From NCBI GenBank assembly GCA_039029455.1, contig JBCCGE010000141.1:1-6364 (forward strand): DNA of 6,364 nucleotides, read 5' to 3'. The stretch is from JBCCGE01 sp039029455 (GTDB lineage Bacteria; Pseudomonadota; Gammaproteobacteria; Arenicellales; Poriferihabitantaceae). The position numbers were made by a program, and so were the translations under genes. Below, piece by piece: positions 1-5,719 of this stretch. Numbering within the stretch: position 1 is the first letter of the stretch; each line of letters starts with the position of its first letter. Below the pieces are notes generated by a model. That model was not told the DNA's origin. It saw only the letters and a program-made list of their open reading frames with translations, and ran no database searches.

Positions 1-1927
1 CGGAGACCACCTCCTCCGTGGTCAGTTCCATAGAGGTTATAGCGTTGTTGGTATCCTGTTGGATATTCTTAACAAGTTCGGTAATTTCATTTGATGCTCG
101 TGCTGACCGATCAGCCAGGCGCTGAACCTCTTCTGCAACCACCGCAAAACCCCTTCCCGCCTCTCCGGCCATCGCGGCCTGAATCGAAGCGTTTATCGAC
201 AGCACGTTCGTTTGCTCGGTTACATCCTGAATCAGGTCGACGATTTCGTTAATCTGCTGAGAACTTTCTCCCAGTCGCTTCAGTCGTTTTGCAGTCTCCT
301 GAATCTGTGTCCTCGTGGTGTCCATCCCGCGGATGGTATTTCTCACTGCGTCGGCGCCCTGTTTTGCGACCTCCGCGGTTTCACGCGCACGCTCTGCAGA
401 ATTCGAAGCAGATGAACTCATGCGATTAATCGCTGCGTTCATATCGACAACTTCGTTGGATGCCTGCGCAATCTCTTCGGACTGAACACCGTTACTGGTC
501 AGCAGATCCGCAATCAATTGCTCGGTGCCGTCGGTTGCCTCGGTCATCCCGTTGGATGCTGTCTGGATACCGTTAACCAGTACACGCATTTCTCCAACAG
601 CAAAATTAATCGAATCCGCAATAGCCCCTGTGACCTCATTGGTGACTTCTGCCTCTACCCGTAGATCGCCCTGCGCCAGATCACCCATCTCATCCAGCAG
701 TTTGATTACGGCATCCTCCGCCACTTTGGTTCGAACTTCGTTGACCCGGTCTTTACGTCTTGCATGATGCAGAATCGACCAGATCAATCCGATTAAACCC
801 AGCAGCGCCAGGACAGGTAATATGGTTGGAAGGTTTTTCAAAACCTCCGTTCGATCATCCCGGTTAATCACGGCACGCAGATTATCGACGAGTTCCGACA
901 TGCTGCTACTGAGCCCTGTAACTGTATTCGCCGCAGCACGCATTGAAAAGTAATCTCCGACGCTGTTCATCACACCGTCCGAACTTTGCATCAGAGTCGA
1001 GTGCAGTGCTTCGACTTCACGAACATTTTCCTGAACGGACTCCCCACCCATACTGGCAATGGCACTATTAACCTGACCAAACTGTTTAACATCGCGTCCG
1101 AACTGGGTAGCCGCAACTTCCCACCCTGGTGCTCCAATCGCAAACTCGTTCATGCTGGCCTTGATTCTCTGAGTCAGAAAACGCTGTCGGCTGGCGATAT
1201 TAATAAGTTCGAGACTGGCGCCCTGATCAATGAGTTTTTGCACCAGCTCGTCACTTTTCAGGAGAAGTTGGGGCGACAACTGATTGACCGTTGCCACTTC
1301 ACTCAAGGTGTCCTGAATCACCGAACGATTTTGAAGTACCGTGTCAATCTGGGGTACCAGTTCTGACCACTGTGCAGTCACCAGATCAAGGCTGTCCTGC
1401 GCCGCCGGACTGACCGCGGCGACACCGGCATCAGGATCACCGTTCCTTAAGCGTGATACGAGTCGTTCAGTGTCGGCTCTCAGATTGGAAATGTTGGAAA
1501 ACGATTCCTCATTACCGTTCAGAGCCAGCAAAGCCTCCAGACCGATTTCCTTGATATTCGCCTGTGCCAGAGTCGTGTCTGCGGTCTGACTGACAATTTG
1601 CTTTTCGGTTTCCGTAGACTGATATTGAATAAACAGCCATCCAATAAATGCCGCAAGCGCAACCAGGCCGAAAAAGCCGGCGGCCCAGTTGCTGCCGACG
1701 TCCTCAATATCGACAACCTCACCGGCATCGTCAGCGAAAAAAGTGTCTTCATCAAAACCGGTGAAAGCATCGCCTTCGACTAATCCTTCCAATGCGGCCA
1801 GTTCATCCGGATCGTCCAGATCAATCTGGTCCATTTGATCAAAGATATCGGCACCGTCCAGATCGTCTTGAGCGGCAAGCTCATCGAAGATTTCCTTCAG
1901 TGCATCCTGAGTTGCTGTCTCGTTCAT
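1..1927 (-). CDS. pilJ: PilJ, type IV pilus methyl-accepting chemotaxis receptor (3' end cut by window edge)
   Basis: Membrane receptor of the Pil-Chp chemosensory pathway controlling twitching motility; it passes signals through a CheW-type adaptor to a ChpA-type kinase. The frame is open from ATG 1927 to base 1 (642 codons visible, stop outside the window). An AGGAG-like GAGG lies 7 bases before the ATG, which supports this start. Visible parts in order: an acidic cytoplasmic tail (residues 1-80, about 28 Asp/Glu and one Lys); TM1 (about 81-102); a periplasmic region (about 103-364) with a PilJ/NarX-type box RQRFLTQRI at 247-255; TM2 (about 366-388); HAMP (about 391-455); and the signalling coiled coil with its hairpin tip at 571-600, including EQTNVLSIN and AGEAGRGFAVVAEE. 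The tip has Gln and Met where classical MCPs have Glu and Arg, as in P. aeruginosa PilJ. The long acidic tail and a degenerate first ligand box (around 118-127) are unusual. The family and gene assignment are strong because of synteny with pilI, pilH and pilG. Confidence 0.95.
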   Translation of the reverse strand, partial: MNETATQDALKEIFDELAAQDDLDGADIFDQMDQIDLDDPDELAALEGLVEGDAFTGFDEDTFFADDAGEVVDIEDVGSNWAAGFFGLVALAAFIGWLFIQYQSTETEKQIVSQTADTTLAQANIKEIGLEALLALNGNEESFSNISNLRADTERLVSRLRNGDPDAGVAAVSPAAQDSLDLVTAQWSELVPQIDTVLQNRSVIQDTLSEVATVNQLSPQLLLKSDELVQKLIDQGASLELINIASRQRFLTQRIKASMNEFAIGAPGWEVAATQFGRDVKQFGQVNSAIASMGGESVQENVREVEALHSTLMQSSDGVMNSVGDYFSMRAAANTVTGLSSSMSELVDNLRAVINRDDRTEVLKNLPTILPVLALLGLIGLIWSILHHARRKDRVNEVRTKVAEDAVIKLLDEMGDLAQGDLRVEAEVTNEVTGAIADSINFAVGEMRVLVNGIQTASNGMTEATDGTEQLIADLLTSNGVQSEEIAQASNEVVDMNAAINRMSSSASNSAERARETAEVAKQGADAVRNTIRGMDTTRTQIQETAKRLKRLGESSQQINEIVDLIQDVTEQTNVLSINASIQAAMAGEAGRGFAVVAEEVQRLADRSARASNEITELVKNIQQDTNNAITSMELTTEEVVS

Positions 1928-1934
1928 TACCGAA

Positions 1935-1938
1935 CCTC
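1935..1938 (-). promoter_or_regulatory. Ribosome binding site of pilJ
   Basis: GAGG on the minus strand sits 7 bases upstream of the ATG at 1927. It fixes the long start of PilJ and so supports real translation of the acidic N-terminal extension. No comparable site precedes the later in-frame ATG at residue 32. Confidence 0.6.
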
Positions 1939-1969
1939 GGAATTATCTAACTGTTTGTATTATTGCGTG

Positions 1970-1975
1970 ATTATA
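1970..1975 (-). promoter_or_regulatory. Candidate -10 box for an internal pilJ promoter
   Basis: A perfect TATAAT on the minus strand lies in the pilI-pilJ gap, 42 bases upstream of the pilJ ATG. No good -35 element is found at 16-18 bases, so if it is a promoter it probably needs an activator. Predicted transcription would begin near 1963 and leave a leader of about 35 bases. This is inference from one motif. Confidence 0.3.
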
Positions 1976-2063
1976 AGCGGTGTCACGCCGAATGTGTTGC
2001 TTCTGTAGGCGTCCAATCATTCCGCGTTTACGTCTCTGTCGCAATCTGCCGAGCACTACTTTG

Positions 2064-2076
2064 CACTCGTCGAGTG
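2064..2076. repeat. Perfect 13-base odd palindrome in the pilI-pilJ gap
   Basis: CACTCG-T-CGAGTG is a perfect inverted repeat around a central T. It lies in the non-coding gap between pilI and pilJ, 48 bases (centre to centre) from a second perfect 13-base odd palindrome. It could be a protein-binding site; as RNA it would give only a weak 5-pair stem with a 3-base loop. Confidence 0.4.
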
Positions 2077-2111
2077 TTGATTTGTTACGGCTCCGCCAAC
2101 GACCGGTAACT

Positions 2112-2124
2112 TTGATCTGATCAA
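2112..2124. repeat. Perfect 13-base odd palindrome just after pilI
   Basis: TTGATC-T-GATCAA is a perfect inverted repeat around a central T, starting 18 bases past the pilI stop. It resembles an FNR box (TTGAT-N4-ATCAA) but has a 3-base rather than 4-base centre, so an FNR assignment is not supported. It may be an operator for the downstream pilJ transcript or may be chance. Confidence 0.4.
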
Positions 2125-2141
2125 GCATTCCGCGATGGACA

Positions 2142-2708
2142 CTATGCCGTTGCCCCATCGCCCGGACCAATGTTTCTGAAGCGACTTTCCTGCAGCAAAC
2201 TGGGCAGGTTCAGAACGGCCCACTTGTGCATTCGATCTTCACTGAAAACCACTGCCAGAAGCAGGTCGGGACGAGGAAACTGAACGTCGTCAGCAACCCC
2301 TTGCGGCAAATCCTGAGAAAACGATCTGAGAGAAATCTTACTGTCCAAAAGCAAAGCACATTGCAATGTTGCGTCAGGCATAAGCAACAGGTTTGCCTCG
2401 CGAAAATTTCTGACGGGCTCCAGACCGAGATATCCTGACAAATCGGCAACCGTATAGATTTCCCCTCGGATATTGATCATTCCGCGCGCCCAGCTTTGTG
2501 CAAGTGGCAGAGAGATCAGTTCCCCACAAGGAAGAATTTCGTAGCCACCATCAAACGGCACAATAACATCGAGGTCACCCAGACTGAAAACAAAGCCACG
2601 CCAGACTTCCGCGTACTGCTGTTCCAGAGAGATCGCTCGTTCACCAATGCTGCTTTCTTCCAGATGGAGCAACAGGTCGTGAGGGGATTTTACACTAGGG
2701 GTATCCAA
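2142..2708 (-). CDS. pilI: PilI, CheW-type adaptor of the Pil-Chp system
   Basis: Cytoplasmic scaffold protein that should couple the receptor PilJ to the ChpA-type histidine kinase. The 188-residue product is a single CheW-like domain (about 36-178), close in length to P. aeruginosa PilI (178). The diagnostic CheW stretch is ARGMINIRGEIYTVADL (74-90), containing the NxRG motif and DLxxxLG ending near 95. The start is the TTG at 2708: an in-frame TGA lies 4 codons upstream, no in-frame ATG occurs before residue 77, and an AAGAG precedes it at suitable distance. Position between pilH (68-base gap upstream) and pilJ agrees with the Pil-Chp order. Sequence similarity to known PilI is limited outside the CheW core, so the name rests on domain plus position. 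Confidence 0.88.
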   Translation of the reverse strand: MDTPSVKSPHDLLLHLEESSIGERAISLEQQYAEVWRGFVFSLGDLDVIVPFDGGYEILPCGELISLPLAQSWARGMINIRGEIYTVADLSGYLGLEPVRNFREANLLLMPDATLQCALLLDSKISLRSFSQDLPQGVADDVQFPRPDLLLAVVFSEDRMHKWAVLNLPSLLQESRFRNIGPGDGATA

Positions 2709-2777
2709 TTCAGCTCTTCATCATTTTCCGGGATCGCTGCACTCGCACGTTGGCAACAGCACAGCTTATAGCATTGC

Positions 2778-3146
2778 TCAGGAATCCAGATCGCGCAGCT
2801 TTTCCAGTAGTTCCTCACTTGAGAACGGCTTCGTGATGTATCCTACTGCACCTTGCCGAAGTCCCCAGACTTTGTCCGAAGCCTTATCTTTCGAAGACAC
2901 GATGATCACTGGAATATCAGCTGTTTCGGGATCGTTTCGCAGCAATCTAGTCGCTTGAAAACCGTTGGTTCCCGGCATAACAACATCCATCAAGATGGCA
3001 TTAGGTTGTTCGTCTTTGGCGACGGATATTGCGTCTTCTGCTGAACCCACAGACAGTGTTCTGTAGCCGGCAGAATTTAACGCACTGCAAATCAAGTGGG
3101 TATCCGTGGCTGAATCATCCACGACCAAAACGGTATCTATAGCCAT
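2778..3146 (-). CDS. pilH: PilH, single-domain response regulator of twitching motility
   Basis: CheY-like receiver phosphorylated by the ChpA-type kinase; in P. aeruginosa PilH opposes PilG and is associated with pilus retraction or acts as a phosphate sink. The 122 residues form one receiver domain with the expected residues: acidic pair D10-D11, phospho-acceptor D54 in LMDVVMPG, the switch Ser at 84-85 in IIVSSKD, and K106 in TKPF. The family signature NGFQATRLLRND (61-72) and the DKVWGLRQGA stretch (91-100) match P. aeruginosa PilH closely and separate it from PilG. ATG 3146 is preceded by AGGAG about 10 bases upstream. No DNA-binding output domain follows, so it works by protein contact. 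The gap from pilG is 66 bases. Confidence 0.94.
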   Translation of the reverse strand: MAIDTVLVVDDSATDTHLICSALNSAGYRTLSVGSAEDAISVAKDEQPNAILMDVVMPGTNGFQATRLLRNDPETADIPVIIVSSKDKASDKVWGLRQGAVGYITKPFSSEELLEKLRDLDS

Positions 3147-3212
3147 TGCACAAGATCTCCTGTTATTTAAGATTAATCATTCCAATCAACTGCCCCCTTA
3201 AATCGTGATGGA

Positions 3213-3575
3213 CTAGATTGCGTATTTTTCAACTGCTCCGAGCAAGTCGTTCCGACTGAATGGTTTGTTGATATGGCCTTCGGCGCCTACGATACTCCCA
3301 CGGGCCCGATCGAACAGTCCGTCTTTTCTTGAAACCATAACAACGGGCGTGTGTTGATAGCGGCTGTTGTTTTTAACCAGAGAACACGTTTGATAACCGT
3401 CCAGTCTGGGCATCATGATATCGACCAGCATAAGATCCGGATTGTGATCAGTGACTTTTGAGATTGCGTCAAAGCCATCATCCGCTGTAACCACCTCGTA
3501 ACCCGCTTCCTCGAGCATTTTTGACGCTTTGTGGAGTATTGTTTTGCTGTCGTCGACAACGAGAATTTTTTTCAT
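3213..3575 (-). CDS. pilG: PilG, single-domain response regulator of twitching motility
   Basis: CheY-like receiver acting as the positive output of the Pil-Chp pathway, promoting pilus extension and cAMP production in P. aeruginosa. The 120-residue protein has D8-D9, phospho-acceptor D52 in LVDIMMPRLDGYQTC, switch S82 and K104 in NKPF. The stretches DIMMPRLDGYQTC and KDGLFDRARGSIVG are nearly those of P. aeruginosa PilG, which makes the name secure. Start ATG 3575 has an AAGGA at good spacing. It is shorter than P. aeruginosa PilG at both ends (no N-terminal leader and no C-terminal tail). It is the first gene of the minus-strand pil series and faces the tonB operon across a 285-base divergent region. 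Confidence 0.95.
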   Translation of the reverse strand: MKKILVVDDSKTILHKASKMLEEAGYEVVTADDGFDAISKVTDHNPDLMLVDIMMPRLDGYQTCSLVKNNSRYQHTPVVMVSRKDGLFDRARGSIVGAEGHINKPFSRNDLLGAVEKYAI

Positions 3576-3647
3576 CAGTCTTCCTTCAGGTGTTCCACTG
3601 AGTTATCACTAGCAACCCGGTGGACAAAAGCACTTTAACGTTATTCT

Positions 3648-3675
3648 ACAATAACTTGAAGCATTTGGTTATCAA
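3648..3675 (-). promoter_or_regulatory. Candidate promoter for pilG-pilH-pilI(-pilJ)
   Basis: On the minus strand TTGATA (3670-3675) is separated by 16 bases from TATTGT (3648-3653), matching sigma-70 consensus at 5 of 6 and 4 of 6 positions. It lies about 73 bases before the pilG ATG in the divergent region. A TAGAAT at 3643-3648 is an alternative -10. Motif match only. Confidence 0.3.
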
Positions 3676-3684
3676 ATTCCATCA

Positions 3685-3696
3685 CGATCCGGATCG
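3685..3696. repeat. Perfect 12-base palindrome upstream of pilG
   Basis: CGATCC-GGATCG is a perfect even palindrome 10 bases upstream of the candidate pilG -35 box. AAATTC (3674-3679) and GAATTT (3696-3701) form a further, slightly off-centre inverted pair around it. Possible operator; chance cannot be excluded. Confidence 0.35.
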
Positions 3697-3725
3697 AATT
3701 TACAGGCATCGACGGCTGCGTAATT

Positions 3726-3746
3726 ACGGTGACTGTCATTCACGGT
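3726..3746. repeat. T-centred 21-base quasi-palindrome upstream of tonB
   Basis: Outer arms ACGGTGA and TCACGGT surround an inner TG-T-CA; 8 of 10 opposed pairs match around T3736. The half-sites GTGA and TCAC are like those of CRP/Vfr boxes but the spacer is 7 rather than 6 bases. The centre lies about 64 bases upstream of the predicted start from the TATAAT at 3788, a usual distance for an activator site. Confidence 0.35.
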
Positions 3747-3787
3747 TAATTGGAACAATTTCTGCGGGAATTGGTCGCTGCAGGCGT

Positions 3788-3793
3788 TATAAT
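3788..3793 (+). promoter_or_regulatory. Candidate -10 box for the tonB-yqgE-ruvX-pyrR-pyrB operon
   Basis: A perfect TATAAT lies 67 bases before the TTG start of the TonB-like gene. No convincing -35 is seen at 16-18 bases (CGGGAA at 3765-3770), which would fit an activated promoter using the quasi-palindrome centred at 3736. Motif-based inference. Confidence 0.35.
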
Positions 3794-3860
3794 ATTCGCC
3801 GCGCTGCGGTATTGCTGTTACTGCGCATGAATTTGCTCATTCTCCTGATCTGTATCCAAG

Positions 3861-4664
3861 TTGCGTCAACTTTTCAAAACACTCGCTGCCGGTAATGACA
3901 CCATTCGATGGACGCTGACTGCTTCAGTACTCGCCCACCTTTTTCTCGTTCTGGGCATTTCTTTCGTCATGCCGACAGATAGCAGCACGCAGACGTTTTC
4001 TCCGCCACTGAAAATAACGTTAGTCCCACCCACTGACGATCTGCTGGAAAAAAACCCGGATGCCGATGTTTTCGCCCAGATTAACCAGCAGGGAGACTCT
4101 GACACCTCAACGGCGGCATTGCTCGCGCTTGGTGCTCCACCACCAAAGCAGACGTCTGGCCAAGCCCCATCTGAAAAGCCACTGACTGCCCGTGGCGATC
4201 AGTCAATCAACATTGACCCGGAGTCCGACTCATCCAGCCCGGAACAGAATCTTTCGGAGTTAACTCAGCAGATCAATCTGGCCTATCTCAACTCACAGGC
4301 GCAACCTCGCGAGCGTTTCGTCAGCGCCAATACGAAGGAATCACTGTTTGCTCCGTATATAGAAAAGTGGCGGATTGCCGTGGAGAAAGTCGGCAACCTC
4401 AACTATCCCGATGCGGCCAAACAGCAGAATCTTGAGGGCAGTCTGGTCCTCAACGTCACCGTGCGATCGGACGGCTCAATTGACCAGGTCCGGATGCTGA
4501 GAAGTTCAGGACACAAAATTCTGGATGATGGTGCCGAGCGCATTGTTCATCTAAGCGCCCCGTTTGCCGCCTTCTCCAGAGAAATGCTGACCGAAGTTGA
4601 TAGACTGCACATTGTCCGTACCTGGAAATTTGGTCGAAATCGACTCACTTCGTCACCGAACTAA
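3861..4664 (+). CDS. TonB-like energy-transducing protein (TonB3-type position)
   Basis: Inner-membrane-anchored periplasmic protein of the TonB family, expected to work with ExbB/ExbD-type proteins (not in the window) to pass proton-motive energy to the outer membrane. In the 267 residues, TM1 spans about 17-36 and carries the SxxxH motif (S22-VLA-H26) typical of TonB. A polar, acidic and Gln/Ser-rich linker follows (about 40-160), then a C-terminal TonB domain (about 168-260) with NYPDAA at 181-186, the EGSLVLNVTVRSDGSI strand pair, and RTWKF at 253-257. The linker lacks the long Glu-Pro and Lys-Pro runs of classical TonB. The start is TTG 3861, chosen because an in-frame TGA lies 5 codons upstream and the next Met is after the membrane segment; no clear Shine-Dalgarno precedes it. 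In P. aeruginosa the gene here, tonB3, is needed for normal twitching, which fits the divergent pil genes, but that role is inferred. Confidence 0.85.
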   Translation: MRQLFKTLAAGNDTIRWTLTASVLAHLFLVLGISFVMPTDSSTQTFSPPLKITLVPPTDDLLEKNPDADVFAQINQQGDSDTSTAALLALGAPPPKQTSGQAPSEKPLTARGDQSINIDPESDSSSPEQNLSELTQQINLAYLNSQAQPRERFVSANTKESLFAPYIEKWRIAVEKVGNLNYPDAAKQQNLEGSLVLNVTVRSDGSIDQVRMLRSSGHKILDDGAERIVHLSAPFAAFSREMLTEVDRLHIVRTWKFGRNRLTSSPN

Positions 4665-4674
4665 ACCGTCATCA

Positions 4675-5268
4675 ATGTCTAAAACGGGAGACCGCACGCA
4701 GAATATTCCGCACTCGCTTTGCGGGCAACTGCTGATTTCGATGCCGCTGCTGGATGACCCAAATTTCCATCAGACTGTGACCTTGATCTGCAAACATGAT
4801 GATGATGGTGCCATGGGACTGGTGCTGAACCGAGAGTCTGAATTTCAGTTGCAGGACGTGTTCTCAGAATTGTCGATGTCCGTACGAAATCTTCGCTGGA
4901 CGCAGAGACCGGTGCTGGTAGGTGGCCCGGTATCGCCCGAACTCGGTCTGGTCCTGCACTGCGGGGGTGAGCAGAATATCTGGGAGTCTACAATGGAAGT
5001 CGCGGAAGACCTGTACCTGACCAGTTCGAGGGATATCCTGCAGGCGATGGCCAGTGGAAACGGCCCGAAAAGTGCACAGATGTGCCTTGGCTATGCAGGC
5101 TGGAGCTCAGGACAACTGGAGGCTGAAATACAACAGAATGCCTGGTTTAGCGCCCCACCTAATACGTCAGTCATATTCGACGACGATGCCGACTCGAAAT
5201 GGCAGCGTGCGGCCGCGCTGCTCGGGATCGATATTGCCTCTATGTCAAATCAGGTCGGTCACGCCTGA
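4675..5268 (+). CDS. yqgE: YqgE/AlgH family conserved protein
   Basis: Small protein of the YqgE/AlgH (DUF179) family. Its biochemical role is not established; the Pseudomonas member was named AlgH from an alginate link. The 197 residues (E. coli YqgE is about 187) show the family motifs: GQLLISMPLLDDPNF (17-31), GAMGLVLNR (45-53), VGGPV (82-86), and LGYAGWSSGQLEAEI (138-152). No signal peptide or membrane segment is seen, so it is cytoplasmic. The ATG at 4675 is chosen, 10 bases after the tonB stop; a longer in-frame extension would run back into tonB and has no counterpart in the family. The Shine-Dalgarno is poor, so translation may be coupled to tonB. Pairing with ruvX immediately downstream is widely conserved among proteobacteria. 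Confidence 0.94.
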   Translation: MSKTGDRTQNIPHSLCGQLLISMPLLDDPNFHQTVTLICKHDDDGAMGLVLNRESEFQLQDVFSELSMSVRNLRWTQRPVLVGGPVSPELGLVLHCGGEQNIWESTMEVAEDLYLTSSRDILQAMASGNGPKSAQMCLGYAGWSSGQLEAEIQQNAWFSAPPNTSVIFDDDADSKWQRAAALLGIDIASMSNQVGHA

Positions 5269-5284
5269 ACCAGCTGATTTTGTT

Positions 5285-5716
5285 TTGAGAATTGTTGCTT
5301 TTGATTTTGGTCTGCGCCGCATCGGAGTGGCCGTTGGAAACCAAACAACAGGTACTGCACAGGCTGTGGACACCATAGCGGCAATGGATGGCGAACCCGA
5401 CTGGCGACATCTGCACAAACTTCTGGACGAATGGCGACCCGGTATTCTGGTCGTGGGTTTGCCTCTGAACATGGATCAGACTGAGAGCGAAATGTCGATT
5501 CGTGCCAGGGAGTTTTCTCGCGCTCTCACAGAGGCCTCGGGAATCGAGTCGGTTATGGTCGATGAACGCCTGAGCTCAGCGGGCGCCGACCACCTTCTGA
5601 ATGAAGTTGCTGCGCAAACGACATCTACACGCAAACACCGTAACAAACGCATTCTTGCACGTGACAGTCTGGCTGCGGAGTTGATTCTGAGAACCTATTT
5701 GAACGAGAATCCCTGA
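5285..5716 (+). CDS. ruvX: RuvX/YqgF, RNase H-fold putative Holliday junction resolvase and rRNA-processing nuclease
   Basis: YqgF family nuclease of RNase H fold; E. coli YqgF is essential and takes part in 16S rRNA 5'-end maturation, and a Holliday-junction resolvase role has been proposed. The 143-residue length is standard (E. coli 138). Motifs: AFDFGLRRIGVAVG (5-18) with catalytic D7, VVGLPLNMD (56-64), VDERLSS (92-98) with E94, and ARDSLAAELIL (125-135) with D127, so the acidic triad looks intact. The start is TTG 5285, 16 bases after the yqgE stop: it gives the usual MRIVAFDFG N-terminus, and no ATG or GTG is in frame nearby. A longer reading frame from 5054 overlaps yqgE in another frame and is not supported by the family. 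Confidence 0.93.
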   Translation: MRIVAFDFGLRRIGVAVGNQTTGTAQAVDTIAAMDGEPDWRHLHKLLDEWRPGILVVGLPLNMDQTESEMSIRAREFSRALTEASGIESVMVDERLSSAGADHLLNEVAAQTTSTRKHRNKRILARDSLAAELILRTYLNENP

Positions 5717-5719
5717 ATC

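Noticed and set aside
212..1783. Several plus-strand reading frames and a minus-strand frame within 1-1783
   Set aside because: All overlap the continuous pilJ frame, whose protein shows full receptor architecture; they are shadows.
1985..2012. Possible hairpin ACGCC/GGCGT in the pilI-pilJ gap
   Set aside because: Five-pair stem with an 18-base loop and no U-run; too weak to call a terminator or structured RNA.
2112..2124. FNR-like box
   Set aside because: Half-sites match TTGAT/ATCAA but the centre is 3 bases instead of 4, so the known recognition geometry is not met.
1943..2170. 75-codon Arg-rich reading frame on the minus strand between pilI and pilJ
   Set aside because: TTG start inside pilI, no ribosome binding site seen, many rare-type codons (AGA, ATA, CTA, CGA), no recognisable domain; better read as non-coding.
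2018..2487. CATTCCGCG occurring three times (2018, 2126, 2478)
   Set aside because: Nine bases only, irregular spacing, one copy is inside the pilI NxRG codons; no evidence of a functional repeat.
3620..3895. 91-codon reading frame on the plus strand in the divergent region, considered as a gshB remnant
   Set aside because: GTG start without ribosome binding site, runs across palindromes and the TATAAT box, and has no ATP-grasp motif; only its last 22 codons are noted as a possible leader ORF.
5054..5284. Longer ruvX start inside yqgE
   Set aside because: The extra residues lie in another frame of well-conserved yqgE and have no counterpart in the YqgF family.
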